DNA of 64,000 nucleotides from Nocardioides rubriscoriae. Lineage in GTDB: Bacteria; Actinomycetota; Actinomycetes; Propionibacteriales; Nocardioidaceae. The notes beneath the pieces are model-generated. The model had not been told where the DNA came from. It worked only from the letters and a program-made list of their open reading frames with translations, and searched no databases. Shown here piece after piece: positions 11,503 through 20,877 of the stretch. Numbering within the stretch: the first letter of the stretch is position 1; the number at the start of each line of letters is the position of its first letter. The position numbers and the translations under genes were made by a program. The stretch spans positions 186,001 through 250,000 of the forward strand of contig NZ_VIYJ01000005.1 in NCBI RefSeq assembly GCF_008087085.1, in the 5' to 3' direction.

Positions 11503-13059
11503 TCAGTGAGCGAAGTGGCGGGTGCCGGTGAAGTACATCGTAACGCCGGCGGCCTCGGCGGCCTTGACCGTGAGCTCGTCGCGCACCGAGCCGCCGGGCT
11601 GCACGATCGCAGCGACTCCGGCGTCGATGAGGATCTGGGGGCCGTCCTCGAAGGGGAAGAAGGCGTCGGAGGCGGCCACGGAGCCGGCCGCCCGGTCACC
11701 GGCGCGCGAGACCGCCAGCTTGCAGGAGTCGACGCGGTTGACCTGGCCCATGCCGACGCCGACCGACGCGCCGCCCTTGGCGAGCAGGATCGCGTTGGAC
11801 TTGGCCGCGCGGACCGCGCGCCAGGCGAACGCGAGGTCGGCGAGCACCTCGGGCGAGGCGGGGGTGCCGGTGGCGAGGGTCCAGGTGGTCGGGTCGTCGC
11901 CGGGGGCCTGGAAGGCGTCGCGGTGCTGCATGAGCAGGCCGCCGGAGATCGGCCGGGTCTCGACGCCGCCGCGCTCGAGCGGCTCGCAGACGAGCACCCG
12001 GATGTTCTTCTTGCGGGCCAGCACCTCGACCGCGCCCTCGTCGTACGCCGGGGCGACGATCACCTCGGTGAACACCTCGGCGACCTGCTCGGCCATGGCC
12101 ACGCTGACGGGCCGGTTGCTCGCGATGACGCCGCCGAAGGCCGAGACCGGGTCGCACTCGTGGGCGCGGCGGTGGGCCTCGGCGACGTCGGCGCCGACGG
12201 CGATCCCGCACGGGTTGGCGTGCTTGATGATGGCGACGGCCGGCTCGTCGAAGTCGTAGGCCGCGCGGCGTGCCGCGTCGGTGTCGAGGTAGTTGTTGTA
12301 GGACATCTCCTTGCCGTGCAGCTGCTCGGCCTGCGCGAGCCCGGTGCCGTAGCCGTTGAGGTAGAGCGCGGCGGGCTGGTGGGGGTTCTCGCCGTAGCGC
12401 AGCGTCGAGGACTTGGTCCACGTCGCGCCGGCCCACGCCGGGAACCCGGTGCCGTCGGAGGTGTCGGTGAGCACGTTGCCCATCCACGAGGCCACGTTGA
12501 CGTCGTAGGTCGCGGTGTGGACGAACGCCTCGGCGGCCAGCCGCTGGCGCTGGGCCAGGGTGAAGCCGCCGGCGGCGACGGCGGCCAGCACCTCGTCGTA
12601 GGCCGCCGGTGAGGTGACGATGGCGACCGACGGGTGGTTCTTGGCCGCGGCACGCACCATCGACGGCCCGCCGATGTCGATCTGCTCCACGCACTCGTCG
12701 GGCGTCGCGCCCGACTCGACGGTCTGCAGGAACGGGTAGAGGTTGCTCACGACGAGGTCGAACGGCTCGACGCCGAGGTCGGCGAGCTGCTGGACGTGGG
12801 TGTCGAGGCGGCGGTCGGCGAGGATGCCGGCGTGCACGCGCGGGTGCAGGGTCTTGACCCGCCCGTCGAGGCACTCGGGGAAGCCTGTCAGGTCCTCGAC
12901 CTTGGTGACGGGCAGGCCGAGGCCCTCGATGAGGGCGGCCGAGCCACCGGTCGAGACCAGCGCGACGCCGGCGTCGTGCAGGCCGCGGACGAGGGTCTCC
13001 AGCCCGGTCTTGTCGTAGACCGAGACGAGGGCGCGCTGGACGGGGATCTGGTCGGGCAT
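11503..13059 (-). CDS. purH: Bifunctional AICAR formyltransferase / IMP cyclohydrolase
   Basis: This enzyme performs the last two steps of de novo IMP synthesis, formylating AICAR with 10-formyl-THF and closing the ring. It has 518 residues from ATG 13059, with AGGAGCAGCAC directly upstream. The N-terminal MGS-like cyclohydrolase domain (1-200) includes [25 protein letters not shown] and NLYPF. The C-terminal transformylase has the catalytic [12 protein letters not shown] (Lys-His) and ends FTGTRHFAH. It lies downstream of purN on the same strand with a gap of about 106 bases, as in many actinobacteria. Confidence 0.97.
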   Translation of the reverse strand: MPDQIPVQRALVSVYDKTGLETLVRGLHDAGVALVSTGGSAALIEGLGLPVTKVEDLTGFPECLDGRVKTLHPRVHAGILADRRLDTHVQQLADLGVEPFDLVVSNLYPFLQTVESGATPDECVEQIDIGGPSMVRAAAKNHPSVAIVTSPAAYDEVLAAVAAGGFTLAQRQRLAAEAFVHTATYDVNVASWMGNVLTDTSDGTGFPAWAGATWTKSSTLRYGENPHQPAALYLNGYGTGLAQAEQLHGKEMSYNNYLDTDAARRAAYDFDEPAVAIIKHANPCGIAVGADVAEAHRRAHECDPVSAFGGVIASNRPVSVAMAEQVAEVFTEVIVAPAYDEGAVEVLARKKNIRVLVCEPLERGGVETRPISGGLLMQHRDAFQAPGDDPTTWTLATGTPASPEVLADLAFAWRAVRAAKSNAILLAKGGASVGVGMGQVNRVDSCKLAVSRAGDRAAGSVAASDAFFPFEDGPQILIDAGVAAIVQPGGSVRDELTVKAAEAAGVTMYFTGTRHFAH

Positions 13060-13165
13060 GTGCTGCTCCTGTGGGTCGGACGTCGGCCACCCAGGCGGGC
13101 GATGGTCGACCGTGTCACTCCCTGGTGGTCACCCACCTGCGCCAGTCGTGTCGGGTGGCCACACC

Positions 13166-13774
13166 CTATCGGCCGAGGCGGACCCGGCGCCCGTCGAGGG
13201 TGAACCCCTCGCGCGCCATCCGGCCGACCGCCTCGATGAGCATCGCCCGCTCGGCGGCCTTGATGCGCTCGTGCAGGGTCTCGACGGTGTCGTCGTCCTC
13301 GACCGGCACCGCCGACTGGGCGACGATCGCACCGGTGTCGACCCCGGCGTCGACGACGAACAGCGTGCAGCCGGTCACCTTCACGCCGTAGGCCAGGGCG
13401 TCGGCAGGGCCGTGCATGCCGGGGAACGCCGGCGACAGCGCGGGGTGGGTGTTGACCACCCGGCCGCCGTGCGCGGCGAGGAAGGACTCCCCCACCAGCT
13501 TCATGAAGCCCGCCAGGACGACGACGTCGGGGCGGTGGGCCGCGACCTCACCGGCGAGGGCGGCGTCCCACGCGTCGCGCGTCGCGAAGTCCTTGACGCC
13601 GACCACGAAGGTCGGCACACCGGCGCGCTCGGCGCGCTCGAGGGCCTCGATGCCCGGGCGATCGGCGCCGACGGCGACCACCTCGGCGCCGTACGCCGGG
13701 TCGGCGCAGGCGTCGAGCAGGGCCTGGAGGTTGGTCCCGCTGCCGGAGACGAGGACGACCAGCCGTGCGGACAC
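13166..13774 (-). CDS. purN: Phosphoribosylglycinamide formyltransferase
   Basis: Transfers a formyl group from 10-formyl-THF to GAR in purine synthesis, in the cytoplasm. It has 202 residues from GTG 13774, the first start that gives the family N-terminus SARLVVLVSGSGTNLQAL. Catalytic residues are in VVNTHPALSPAFPG (Asn and His) and AGVDTGAIV (Asp). The start lies ten bases after the stop of the DUF6350 gene, and purH follows, so DUF6350-purN-purH probably form one operon. Confidence 0.95.
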   Translation of the reverse strand: MSARLVVLVSGSGTNLQALLDACADPAYGAEVVAVGADRPGIEALERAERAGVPTFVVGVKDFATRDAWDAALAGEVAAHRPDVVVLAGFMKLVGESFLAAHGGRVVNTHPALSPAFPGMHGPADALAYGVKVTGCTLFVVDAGVDTGAIVAQSAVPVEDDDTVETLHERIKAAERAMLIEAVGRMAREGFTLDGRRVRLGR

Positions 13775-13784
13775 GCGCCGCAGA

Positions 13785-15056
13785 CTACTGCTCGAGCGTG
13801 ACCTCGACCGGCATGGTCCGCCGCTGCCACCACGTGACGGCCAGACCACCGAGGAGACCGCCGAGGCCGAAGGCCGTGACGGCGTGCAGCAGGACGTCGA
13901 AAGCGTACGGCGCCACGTCACGCATCCGGCCCGGCCCGACCGCTCCCCCGGCGAACGACGCCGCCAGCCCGAACAGCACCCCGGCGGCGATGCCCCCGGC
14001 CGCGCCGCGCACCGCGCCCTCGACGTAGTAGGCCGTCGGCCAGGTCCACTGCGACCAGGCCGCGGCGGCGAACGCGACCAGCGGCGCCAGCAGCACCAGC
14101 CAGCCCGTCCAGCCGGGGACCGGTCCGTCGTCGGGCAGCGCCGCGAGCACCGGGAACGCCGGCAGCGCCCCGAGGACCACGCTGCCCGGGGAGACGAGCG
14201 TGCCGGTGCCGACGGTGAAGCCGGGACCGAGCAGGTAGGAGCCGCTGAACAGCACCGAGTTGGGCAGCAGGACCAGCCCGAGCAGCACCACGAGGGTGAC
14301 GGCGCCCCCGCCGCCCCCGACCTGGCCCATCACGTTGGCCGCCGTCGAGAAGTCACCGACCAGGGCCAGCAGGAAGACGAGCAGCGAGACCACCAGCCAC
14401 AGCACCATGGTCCGACGAGCCACGTGGGCCGCCGCCCGCACCGTCACCGGCAGGTGGGCGGTCCAGATCGCCGCCCGGCCCGAGCCGACCGCGATCGCGC
14501 AGGCGCCGACCACCAGGCACAGCAGCAGCGACCAGAGCACGACCCGCGGGGTGCTGGGGGCGGTCGACGCCGACCCGGCGAGGGTCGCCGCCGCGACACC
14601 GGTGACGACGTAGCCGGCCGCGAAGAGCAGCGTGGCGGCGGGGACGACGAGGTCGCGCTGTCCGTCGGAGATGCCGACGGCGTCGGGACCGTGCCCGGAG
14701 ACCGACGCACCGACCCGGTGCCCGGTGCGCCACACCGCCCACGCGCACAGCACCGTGATGCCGAGCGGCACCGCGGTCACGGCGACCCCCTCGACCCGGA
14801 TGCCGCAGCCGTGGCCCATCAGCCAGGCCAGCGCCCCGACCCGCAGGCCGTCGCGCGGGGCACCGTGGGCGCCGCCGTCGGTGAGGTACCAGCCGGCCAG
14901 GCCGGCGGCCATGCAGACCAGCAGCGTCGACGCCGCGGCGAGGACGCCGCCGCCGGTGGCCAGCAGCACCAGCGGGCGCCTGGTCGCGAGGTCGTGGCGG
15001 ACCTGCTCGCTCGAGCGGCTGGTCGTGCCCCTCGGGGGCGGCAGCAGGGTCGTCAT
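13785..15056 (-). CDS. DUF6350 polytopic membrane protein
   Basis: A 423-residue protein from ATG 15056 (MTTLLPPPRG) with about ten hydrophobic segments. The segment SVLFSGSYLLGPGFTVGTG followed by SPGSVVLGALPAFPVLAALP near residue 280 is what I recognise as the DUF6350 signature. These proteins usually sit next to purN in actinobacteria, as here. No function is established. An in-frame extension to 15209 was rejected because it crosses the 11-bp tandem repeat. Confidence 0.85.
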   Translation of the reverse strand: MTTLLPPPRGTTSRSSEQVRHDLATRRPLVLLATGGGVLAAASTLLVCMAAGLAGWYLTDGGAHGAPRDGLRVGALAWLMGHGCGIRVEGVAVTAVPLGITVLCAWAVWRTGHRVGASVSGHGPDAVGISDGQRDLVVPAATLLFAAGYVVTGVAAATLAGSASTAPSTPRVVLWSLLLCLVVGACAIAVGSGRAAIWTAHLPVTVRAAAHVARRTMVLWLVVSLLVFLLALVGDFSTAANVMGQVGGGGGAVTLVVLLGLVLLPNSVLFSGSYLLGPGFTVGTGTLVSPGSVVLGALPAFPVLAALPDDGPVPGWTGWLVLLAPLVAFAAAAWSQWTWPTAYYVEGAVRGAAGGIAAGVLFGLAASFAGGAVGPGRMRDVAPYAFDVLLHAVTAFGLGGLLGGLAVTWWQRRTMPVEVTLEQ

Positions 15057-15135
15057 GGCCCGCCCATCGTGACAAGCGCGGGCGGCGTACGAGCGCTCCC
15101 ACGCCGACCGGGTGCCACTCCGCGTCGGGCATTCC

Positions 15136-15190
15136 TCGGGCCCGCGTCGGGCCTGAGTCGGGCCTGCGTCGGGCCTGAGTCGGGCCTGCG
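15136..15190. repeat. 11-bp tandem repeat, five units
   Basis: Units of TCGGGCCTGAG alternate with TCGGGCCTGCG, with a degenerate first unit TCGGGCCCGCG at 15136. The array ends 45 bases before the sigma-like gene, in the divergent promoter region. The period is close to one helical turn. Confidence 0.8.
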
Positions 15191-15235
15191 CCGAGTCGGA
15201 GGGGCACACCCTTGTCGTCTACGGTGAAGGACGCC

Positions 15236-17095
15236 ATGAGAGAGCCCGACGACTTCGACGCGTTCTACAAGGACGCCCGTGAGCGGCTGCTCGCCCAGAC
15301 CTACGCCCTGACCGGCGACCTCGGCGCCTCACGCCGGGCGGTCCGTGAGGCGTTCGTGGTCGCCTGGCACCGCTGGCGCAAGCTGTCGCGGCTCGACCAG
15401 CCCGAGGAGGTCGTCCGGCCCCACGCGTGGCGGCTGGCGCAGCGCAACCACACCGCCCGGGTCTGGCACCGCGAGAAGGACATCGCGCCCGAGGTCCGCG
15501 CCACGCTCGACGCCCTCGGCCAGCTCTCGGTGGCCCAGCGGCGCGCCCTGGTGCTCACCCAGCTCGCCGCGGTCTCCATGCCCCAGATGGCCCGCGAGGT
15601 CGGTCTGCCGCTCGAGCGCGCCGAGCGCGAGCTCCAGAACGGCGCGGCCGCGCTCGCCCTGGCCCTCGACGTCGAGACCAGCCAGGTGCGGTCGGTCTTC
15701 GAGCAGCTCGCCGCGTCGGTCTCGGGCCGCGGCCGCTGGCCGCGCGCCACGATCGTGCGCCGCTCGGGTGCCGCGCGGCGCCGGGCCCACACGGTCGCCG
15801 GCGTCCTGGGGGCCGTCGCGGTCGTGGTCGTGTCGGGCCTGGTGGTCAGCGACGGCGACGGCGTACGCCCCTCGCTCGACGTGGCCGGCTCGCCGTCGCA
15901 GCCGACCCCGGCCCCCGCCCGCGGCAGCACCACCCCGGTCGTCGTCACGCTCCCCGAGACCTCCCTGGTCGTCGCACCCGACCTCGACGCGCACTACCCG
16001 GGCCGACGCTGGGCCCAGGTCCGCACCGGCGACAACAGCGCCGGCACCGGCCTGGTCGTGCCCTGCCAGCAGGAGCGCTACGCCGACCCGCGCGGCCGCG
16101 CGACCCTCGTGCGCCTCCTCGAGGGCCGCGGCCCCGGCCCGGCCCCGAGCGCCACCCAGCTCACCGAGGCGTCGGCCTCGACCCGCGCGGCCCGCCGGGC
16201 GTTCCGCACCACCACCGGGTGGCTGGCCGGCTGCACCGAGTCGCGCGTCCAGCTGCTCGGCACCCGCACCCCCGAGGCCGTCGGCGACGAGGCCGTCCAG
16301 TTCGTGCTGCGCAGCTGGGAGTCCCCCGTCACGACGTACGTCGTCGGCGTGGCGCGCACCGGCGACTACACCACCACGACCGCCGTACGCCTGCCCGGTG
16401 CGGCCGTGCCCGACCGCGCCGCCGGCGCCGCCCTGCTCGCCACCGGCGTGAGTCGTCTCTGCGTGCTGCCCCGCGGCGGGGCCTGCGCCCCGGACAAGCC
16501 CGCGCTGGCCGACCGCGACCCGATCCCCACGGGCCAGCGGCCCGCCCTGCTCTCCGAGGTCGACCTCCCGCCCGTCAGCGGGGTGCGGCAGGCCTGGGTC
16601 GGCACCGAGCCGGGCCGTCCCACCACCAACGCCGCGGCGACCGGGTGCGACAAGACGTCCTTCAGCACGGCGTTCCAGGGCGCGCGGTTCAGCCGCACCG
16701 CCACCCGCACCTTCGTGGTGCCCGGGGCCGAGCTGCCCCAGGAGTTCGGCCTCGCCGAGACCGTCGGCGCCCTGCCCGGCCAGCGGGCCCAGGCGCTGGT
16801 CGGCCAGGTGCGCGACCGCCTGGCCCGTTGCCCCGCGCGTGACCTCAACACCGAGGTCGACGAGCTCGTGCGCCGCGACAGCCCCCGCTCGTCGCTGACG
16901 GCCTGGCGCCTCGACGTCAAGGTCACCGACCAGCGCTCGGTCGTCTTCTACATGGCGATCCTGCGCACCGGTACCGCCGTGGCCCAGCTCGGCTTCGTCC
17001 CCGCGCCCGGCGCCGACCTGGCCCCCGGGGCCTTCGTCGCGCTCGCCGAGCGCGCGCAGGCCCGGCTGCGCGTGCTGCCCGCGCCGCAGGCCTGA
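15236..17095 (+). CDS. Membrane-anchored ECF sigma-like protein with extracytoplasmic domain
   Basis: A 619-residue fusion. Residues 1-80 resemble sigma-70 region 2 (LLAQTYALTGDLGASRRAVR, then FVVAWHRWRKLS). Residues 90-145 resemble region 4 (QLSVAQRRALVLTQLAAVSM, then PLERAERELQ). A basic stretch precedes one membrane segment at 187-204 (VAGVLGAVAVVVVSGLVV). Residues 205-619 are predicted outside, with paired cysteines. ATG 15236 with AAGGAC upstream was chosen over in-frame GTG 15224 and TTG 15212. The region 2 core is weak, so it may have lost promoter recognition and act as a sensor. The lipoprotein gene follows after 83 bases. Confidence 0.75.
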   Translation: MREPDDFDAFYKDARERLLAQTYALTGDLGASRRAVREAFVVAWHRWRKLSRLDQPEEVVRPHAWRLAQRNHTARVWHREKDIAPEVRATLDALGQLSVAQRRALVLTQLAAVSMPQMAREVGLPLERAERELQNGAAALALALDVETSQVRSVFEQLAASVSGRGRWPRATIVRRSGAARRRAHTVAGVLGAVAVVVVSGLVVSDGDGVRPSLDVAGSPSQPTPAPARGSTTPVVVTLPETSLVVAPDLDAHYPGRRWAQVRTGDNSAGTGLVVPCQQERYADPRGRATLVRLLEGRGPGPAPSATQLTEASASTRAARRAFRTTTGWLAGCTESRVQLLGTRTPEAVGDEAVQFVLRSWESPVTTYVVGVARTGDYTTTTAVRLPGAAVPDRAAGAALLATGVSRLCVLPRGGACAPDKPALADRDPIPTGQRPALLSEVDLPPVSGVRQAWVGTEPGRPTTNAAATGCDKTSFSTAFQGARFSRTATRTFVVPGAELPQEFGLAETVGALPGQRAQALVGQVRDRLARCPARDLNTEVDELVRRDSPRSSLTAWRLDVKVTDQRSVVFYMAILRTGTAVAQLGFVPAPGADLAPGAFVALAERAQARLRVLPAPQA

Positions 17096-17178
17096 CCCGA
17101 CGCGGCCCCGGACGCCCCGGACAACCTTTGGGCGCGGACCTCCGTCCCACCCTCGTCCACCTCGACGAAGGGAACGCC

Positions 17179-18543
17179 ATGTCGACCACCTCCCCCCGCC
17201 CGCGCCGTCGGCTGCGTGCCCCGCTCGCCGGCTGCGTGGTCACCCTCCTGGTGCTCGCCGGGTGCGGCACCACCGCCGGCGGCCGCCCGGCGACCAGCCG
17301 CGCGGCCGACCCCGTCGCGACCGCGACCGGTCCGACCGTGGCCGACGACCGCAGCACCCCGGCCGTCACGACCGAGCCCGCCGTCCTCACGCAGGTGCCC
17401 GACGACTTTCCCCTCGCCGCGGGGTTCCCCGCCACCAACGGCGACGACGGCACCCCGGTCGTGACCACCGACCGCCCGTCGTGGACCGACGTCGAGCTGT
17501 GCGGCGCGACGGCCTGGTCGCGCCGGGTGCCCGTCGCGGTCACCGACCTCGCGGGGGCGTCGTACACCGGCGAGGCCGAGGACACCCGCTCACGCGTCCT
17601 GGCGCTGTACGCCGACGGGGGCGGCGCCCGACACGCGCTCGACACCCTCCGCGACGCCTACGCCGCCTGCCCCGACGACACCGTCGGCGGCACCGAGCAG
17701 GTCTACGAGGTCGTCGAGGAGGGTCAGGGCTCGGCGACCCTCACCCACCGCTACCGCGGCGCCGACGGGTTCGACGCCGGCCTCGAGGTCATCGACCTGG
17801 TCGCGATCGGCAACGCGCTCTACCTGTCGTCCTACTACGGCGAGGGCGGCACGAGCGCGGGGGCCGTGGCCGACATGGTCGCGTTCGCCGAGAGGTCCGA
17901 CCGCCCGGTGCGCACGGCGATGGCGGTGTTCGACTCCCCCGGTACGGACGACGGTCCGACGAGCACGCCCGCCACGGACGACCTGAGCGGGTTCCCGCTC
18001 GCCGCGGGCTGGCCGGCCGACGAGGACGCCGAGACCGAGGAGGCCGGCCTGACGCTGCCGGTCGAGCAGTTCCTCGCCGACTTCCCCGACTACACGTGCG
18101 GCCGCACCACCCCGGCGCCGGAGCCCAGCCAGGTGCTGCGCGGACAGTTCTCCGACGTCGAGGACTACCGCACCCGCGAGCTCGTCGTCCTCGCCGACGC
18201 CGACGCCGCCGTCGCCTGGGTCGACCAGCTGCGGGCCTTCTACGACACCTGCCCCGTCAAGCACGACGGCGGCCTGACCTACCCCGTCACCGTCCTGGGC
18301 ACCGCGGTGGGCGGGCAGTCGTTCGGCGTCCTGCGGACCACGCGGCACGACGGTGAGCCCGCGATCGGCCTGAGCGCCCTGCAGGTGGTGCGCCTGGGCC
18401 GCGCGGTGCTGCTCGACAGCTCCTCCGGCGAGGGCATGGCACGCGACCCGCGGGCCGAGGGCCCCCGCGTGCTCGCCGGCCTTGCCGACGACGCGCACGA
18501 CGTGGTGGCCGCGATGTGCGTCCTCACCGAGGTCGGCTGCTGA
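17179..18543 (+). CDS. Lipoprotein with duplicated extracellular domain
   Basis: A 454-residue exported lipoprotein with the lipobox LLVLAGC (Cys about 33), from ATG 17179 behind a GAAGGGA ribosome site. Two homologous halves each begin with a FPLAAG(F/W)P motif (near residues 75 and 273). Each contains a helix ending in ACP or TCP plus a later beta hairpin with a VDLVAIGNALYLSS or QVVRLGRAVLLDSS strand. The outer part of the preceding sigma-like protein has a similar helix-CP-strand plan (DRLARCPA), so the two genes may encode related sensor domains. Function unknown. Confidence 0.75.
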   Translation: MSTTSPRPRRRLRAPLAGCVVTLLVLAGCGTTAGGRPATSRAADPVATATGPTVADDRSTPAVTTEPAVLTQVPDDFPLAAGFPATNGDDGTPVVTTDRPSWTDVELCGATAWSRRVPVAVTDLAGASYTGEAEDTRSRVLALYADGGGARHALDTLRDAYAACPDDTVGGTEQVYEVVEEGQGSATLTHRYRGADGFDAGLEVIDLVAIGNALYLSSYYGEGGTSAGAVADMVAFAERSDRPVRTAMAVFDSPGTDDGPTSTPATDDLSGFPLAAGWPADEDAETEEAGLTLPVEQFLADFPDYTCGRTTPAPEPSQVLRGQFSDVEDYRTRELVVLADADAAVAWVDQLRAFYDTCPVKHDGGLTYPVTVLGTAVGGQSFGVLRTTRHDGEPAIGLSALQVVRLGRAVLLDSSSGEGMARDPRAEGPRVLAGLADDAHDVVAAMCVLTEVGC

Positions 18544-18677
18544 GGTAGCGTCCCGACACGCACCCCGGGGTGCCACCCGTCCGCGGAAAGGGCCGAGCCC
18601 ACCCGATCTCACGACCGAGCAGCCTCACGGTCTCTCTGCCGAACCAGCGGACGTCGGCGCCGAAGGGGAGAACCGTC

Positions 18678-19928
18678 ATGATCGACCTCGACCAGGCCCG
18701 CACCCGCGCCAAGCAACGCCTCGCGCAGCGGCGTACGACCGACCCGTCGGCCCGGCTCGCCGACGTCCAGCACGAGCTCGCCCGCGAGCTCGGGCACCGC
18801 AGCTGGCCCGACCTCGTGCGCGACGCCGAACGCTTCGGGCCCGTCTCGCCCGACGACGTCCCCTGGGAGCGCATCCGCCGGGTGAGCGTCGTCTGCTTCG
18901 TCGAGGACGTCGCCGTGGAGGGCGGTGCGTCGGTCGTGCTCCACGAGCACGACGGACGCTGGGTCGTCCCGACCGGCCAGCGCCTCGGCGACGAGGACGT
19001 CTGGGACGAGTCGGTGCTGCGGATCCCGTTGCGCGCCATGGGGTTCCGCCGCCAGGGCACCCACCCGCTCGCGCTCGACAGCCGTCGGCGCCACGTCGTG
19101 TTCTGGGTCGAGGGCGGCCGCTACTCCGGCACCCGGCTGCCGGGCCGCGACGACGTCGCGTGGTGGTCGGGTCCGGCCGCCGAGGCGGTCGCCCTGCTCG
19201 AGGCGCAGGGCGACGGCGCGCTGGCCCGCCTGGTCGCGCGTGCCGACGAGGACCGGCGCACGATGACCTACGCGCGGCACGCCGGCGACCTGCACCGCAC
19301 CCTCGTCGGCGCCTACCTGCGCGCCGACACCCCGCAGGGCGGGTCGGGCTTCGGCGGGTCCGCGCAGGACTGGCGCGACTCCCGCGGCCAGCTCGCCGAC
19401 GCCCTCGACGGGCTCGGGACCGGTCGCGACGCCGTCCGGTTCCTCGACCACTGCTGCGCCAACGGGCACCTGGCGGTCTCGATGGTCGCCTGGGGGGCCG
19501 AGCGCGGCGTGCGCGTCGAGCCGTACGGCGTCGACGTCGCCCCCGAGCTCGTCGAGCGGGCCCGCGCCGACCACCCCGACCTCGCCGACCGCTTCCTGGT
19601 CGGCGACGCGACGACCTGGCGGCACCCCGACGGTCTGCGCTTCGACCTGGTCCACATGCTCTACGACGTCGTCCCCGCCGACCGGTGGCCGGCGCTGACG
19701 CAGCACCTGCTCGACGCGGTGGTCGCCCCCGGCGGCCGGCTCCTGGTCAGCCACTACGGCGACCTGCCGGCCTCGATGTCGCCCGAGGCCATCGTCACCG
19801 GCCTGGCCCTGCGGGTCGCCGGCCGCACCGCCGTCCCGACCCGCGACGGGCGCCCCCGCGGCTTCCCCAGCGTCTGGATCGACACCCACCTCGCCGACCC
19901 GTCGCGTAGACGCGACGGGTCGGCGTAA
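18678..19928 (+). CDS. Three-part protein: helical module, degenerate Nudix-like domain, SAM methyltransferase
   Basis: A 416-residue cytoplasmic protein from ATG 18678 (AAGGGGAG upstream). Residues 1-48 contain LADVQHELARELGHRSWPDL, a motif seen at the N-terminus of many unrelated actinobacterial proteins. Residues 55-150 look Nudix-like: GRWVVPTGQRLGDEDVW has the Gx5E part of the Nudix box, but the REUxEExGU part is degraded. Residues 235-400 are a class I methyltransferase with VRFLDHCCANGHLAVSMVAW (motif I), YGVDVAPEL and PGGRLLVSHYG. The substrate is unknown. The stop region lies within a hairpin. Confidence 0.7.
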   Translation: MIDLDQARTRAKQRLAQRRTTDPSARLADVQHELARELGHRSWPDLVRDAERFGPVSPDDVPWERIRRVSVVCFVEDVAVEGGASVVLHEHDGRWVVPTGQRLGDEDVWDESVLRIPLRAMGFRRQGTHPLALDSRRRHVVFWVEGGRYSGTRLPGRDDVAWWSGPAAEAVALLEAQGDGALARLVARADEDRRTMTYARHAGDLHRTLVGAYLRADTPQGGSGFGGSAQDWRDSRGQLADALDGLGTGRDAVRFLDHCCANGHLAVSMVAWGAERGVRVEPYGVDVAPELVERARADHPDLADRFLVGDATTWRHPDGLRFDLVHMLYDVVPADRWPALTQHLLDAVVAPGGRLLVSHYGDLPASMSPEAIVTGLALRVAGRTAVPTRDGRPRGFPSVWIDTHLADPSRRRDGSA

Positions 19929-19970
19929 ATCACAGGTCGACCCGTCGCGTGGACGCGACGGGTCGACCTG
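19896..19970. terminator. Twin hairpins sharing one sequence between convergent genes
   Basis: Two consecutive hairpins carry the same core GACCCGTCGCGT and its complement: 19896-19921 (12-pair stem inside the end of the methyltransferase frame) and 19933-19970 (18-pair stem with a 2-base loop). There is no T run. They lie before the sucD stop on the other strand and are probably a bidirectional terminator formed by local duplication. Confidence 0.75.
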
Positions 19971-19982
19971 GTGGGGCGTGGA

Positions 19983-20876
19983 TCAGAGGTTGCGCAGGAC
20001 CTCGCGCATCAGCTCGGCGGTCTCGGACGGCGTCTTGCCGACCTTGACGCCGACGGCCTCGAGGGCCTCCTTCTTGGCCTGGGCGGTGCCCGAGGAGCCC
20101 GACACGATGGCGCCGGCGTGGCCCATGGTCTTGCCCTCGGGAGCGGTGAAGCCCGCGACGTAGCCGACGACCGGCTTGGTCACGTTGTCCTTGATGTAGG
20201 CCGCGGCCCGCTCCTCGGCGTCGCCGCCGATCTCGCCGATCATCACGATCGCCAAGGTGTCGGGGTCGGCCTCGAACGCAGCGAGCGCGTCGATGTGCGT
20301 CGTCCCGATGATCGGGTCGCCGCCGATGCCGATGGCCGTCGAGAAGCCGTAGTCCTTGAGCTCGTACATCATCTGGTAGGTCAGCGTGCCCGACTTGGAC
20401 ACCAGACCGACCGGGCCGGTGCCCGCGATGGTGTGGGGCGTGATGCCGGCCAGCGACTCACCGGGGGTGATGATGCCCGGGCAGTTGGGGCCGATCATCC
20501 GCGTGCCGGCCTTGTTGGCCTCGCTCTGCAGGTAGGACCACACCTCGGCGGTGTCCTGCACGGGCACGCCCTCGGTGATGACCACGAGCAGACCGATGCC
20601 GGCGTCGATGGCCTCGATGCAGGCGTCCTTGGTGAACGCCGGCGGCACGAACGCGACCGACACGTCGGCGCCGGTCTCCTTCATCGCCTCCTCGACGGTG
20701 CCGAAGACCGGGAGCTCCTTGCCGTCGAGCTCGACGGTGGTGCCGGCCTTGCGGGCGTTGACGCCGCCGACGATGTTGCTGCCGGACTGGAGCATCAGGG
20801 TGGTGTGCTTGGCACCCATCCCGCCGGTGATGCCCTGGACGATGATCTTGCTGTCCTTGTTGAGGTAGATCGACAT
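19983..20876 (-). CDS. sucD: Succinyl-CoA ligase alpha subunit
   Basis: CoA-binding and phosphohistidine subunit of succinyl-CoA synthetase in the TCA cycle. It has 297 residues from ATG 20876 ([20 protein letters not shown]). CoA-binding-fold motifs are [12 protein letters not shown] and [10 protein letters not shown], and the phosphorylated histidine lies in [14 protein letters not shown]. Its ATG is one base after the sucC stop, so translation is coupled. Length and motifs are typical. Confidence 0.98.
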   Translation of the reverse strand: MSIYLNKDSKIIVQGITGGMGAKHTTLMLQSGSNIVGGVNARKAGTTVELDGKELPVFGTVEEAMKETGADVSVAFVPPAFTKDACIEAIDAGIGLLVVITEGVPVQDTAEVWSYLQSEANKAGTRMIGPNCPGIITPGESLAGITPHTIAGTGPVGLVSKSGTLTYQMMYELKDYGFSTAIGIGGDPIIGTTHIDALAAFEADPDTLAIVMIGEIGGDAEERAAAYIKDNVTKPVVGYVAGFTAPEGKTMGHAGAIVSGSSGTAQAKKEALEAVGVKVGKTPSETAELMREVLRNL

Positions 20877-20877
20877 G

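Noticed and set aside
15110..15209. N-terminal extension of the DUF6350 protein to 15209.
   Set aside because: The added residues come from the 11-bp tandem repeat and lack family similarity; ATG 15056 fits better.
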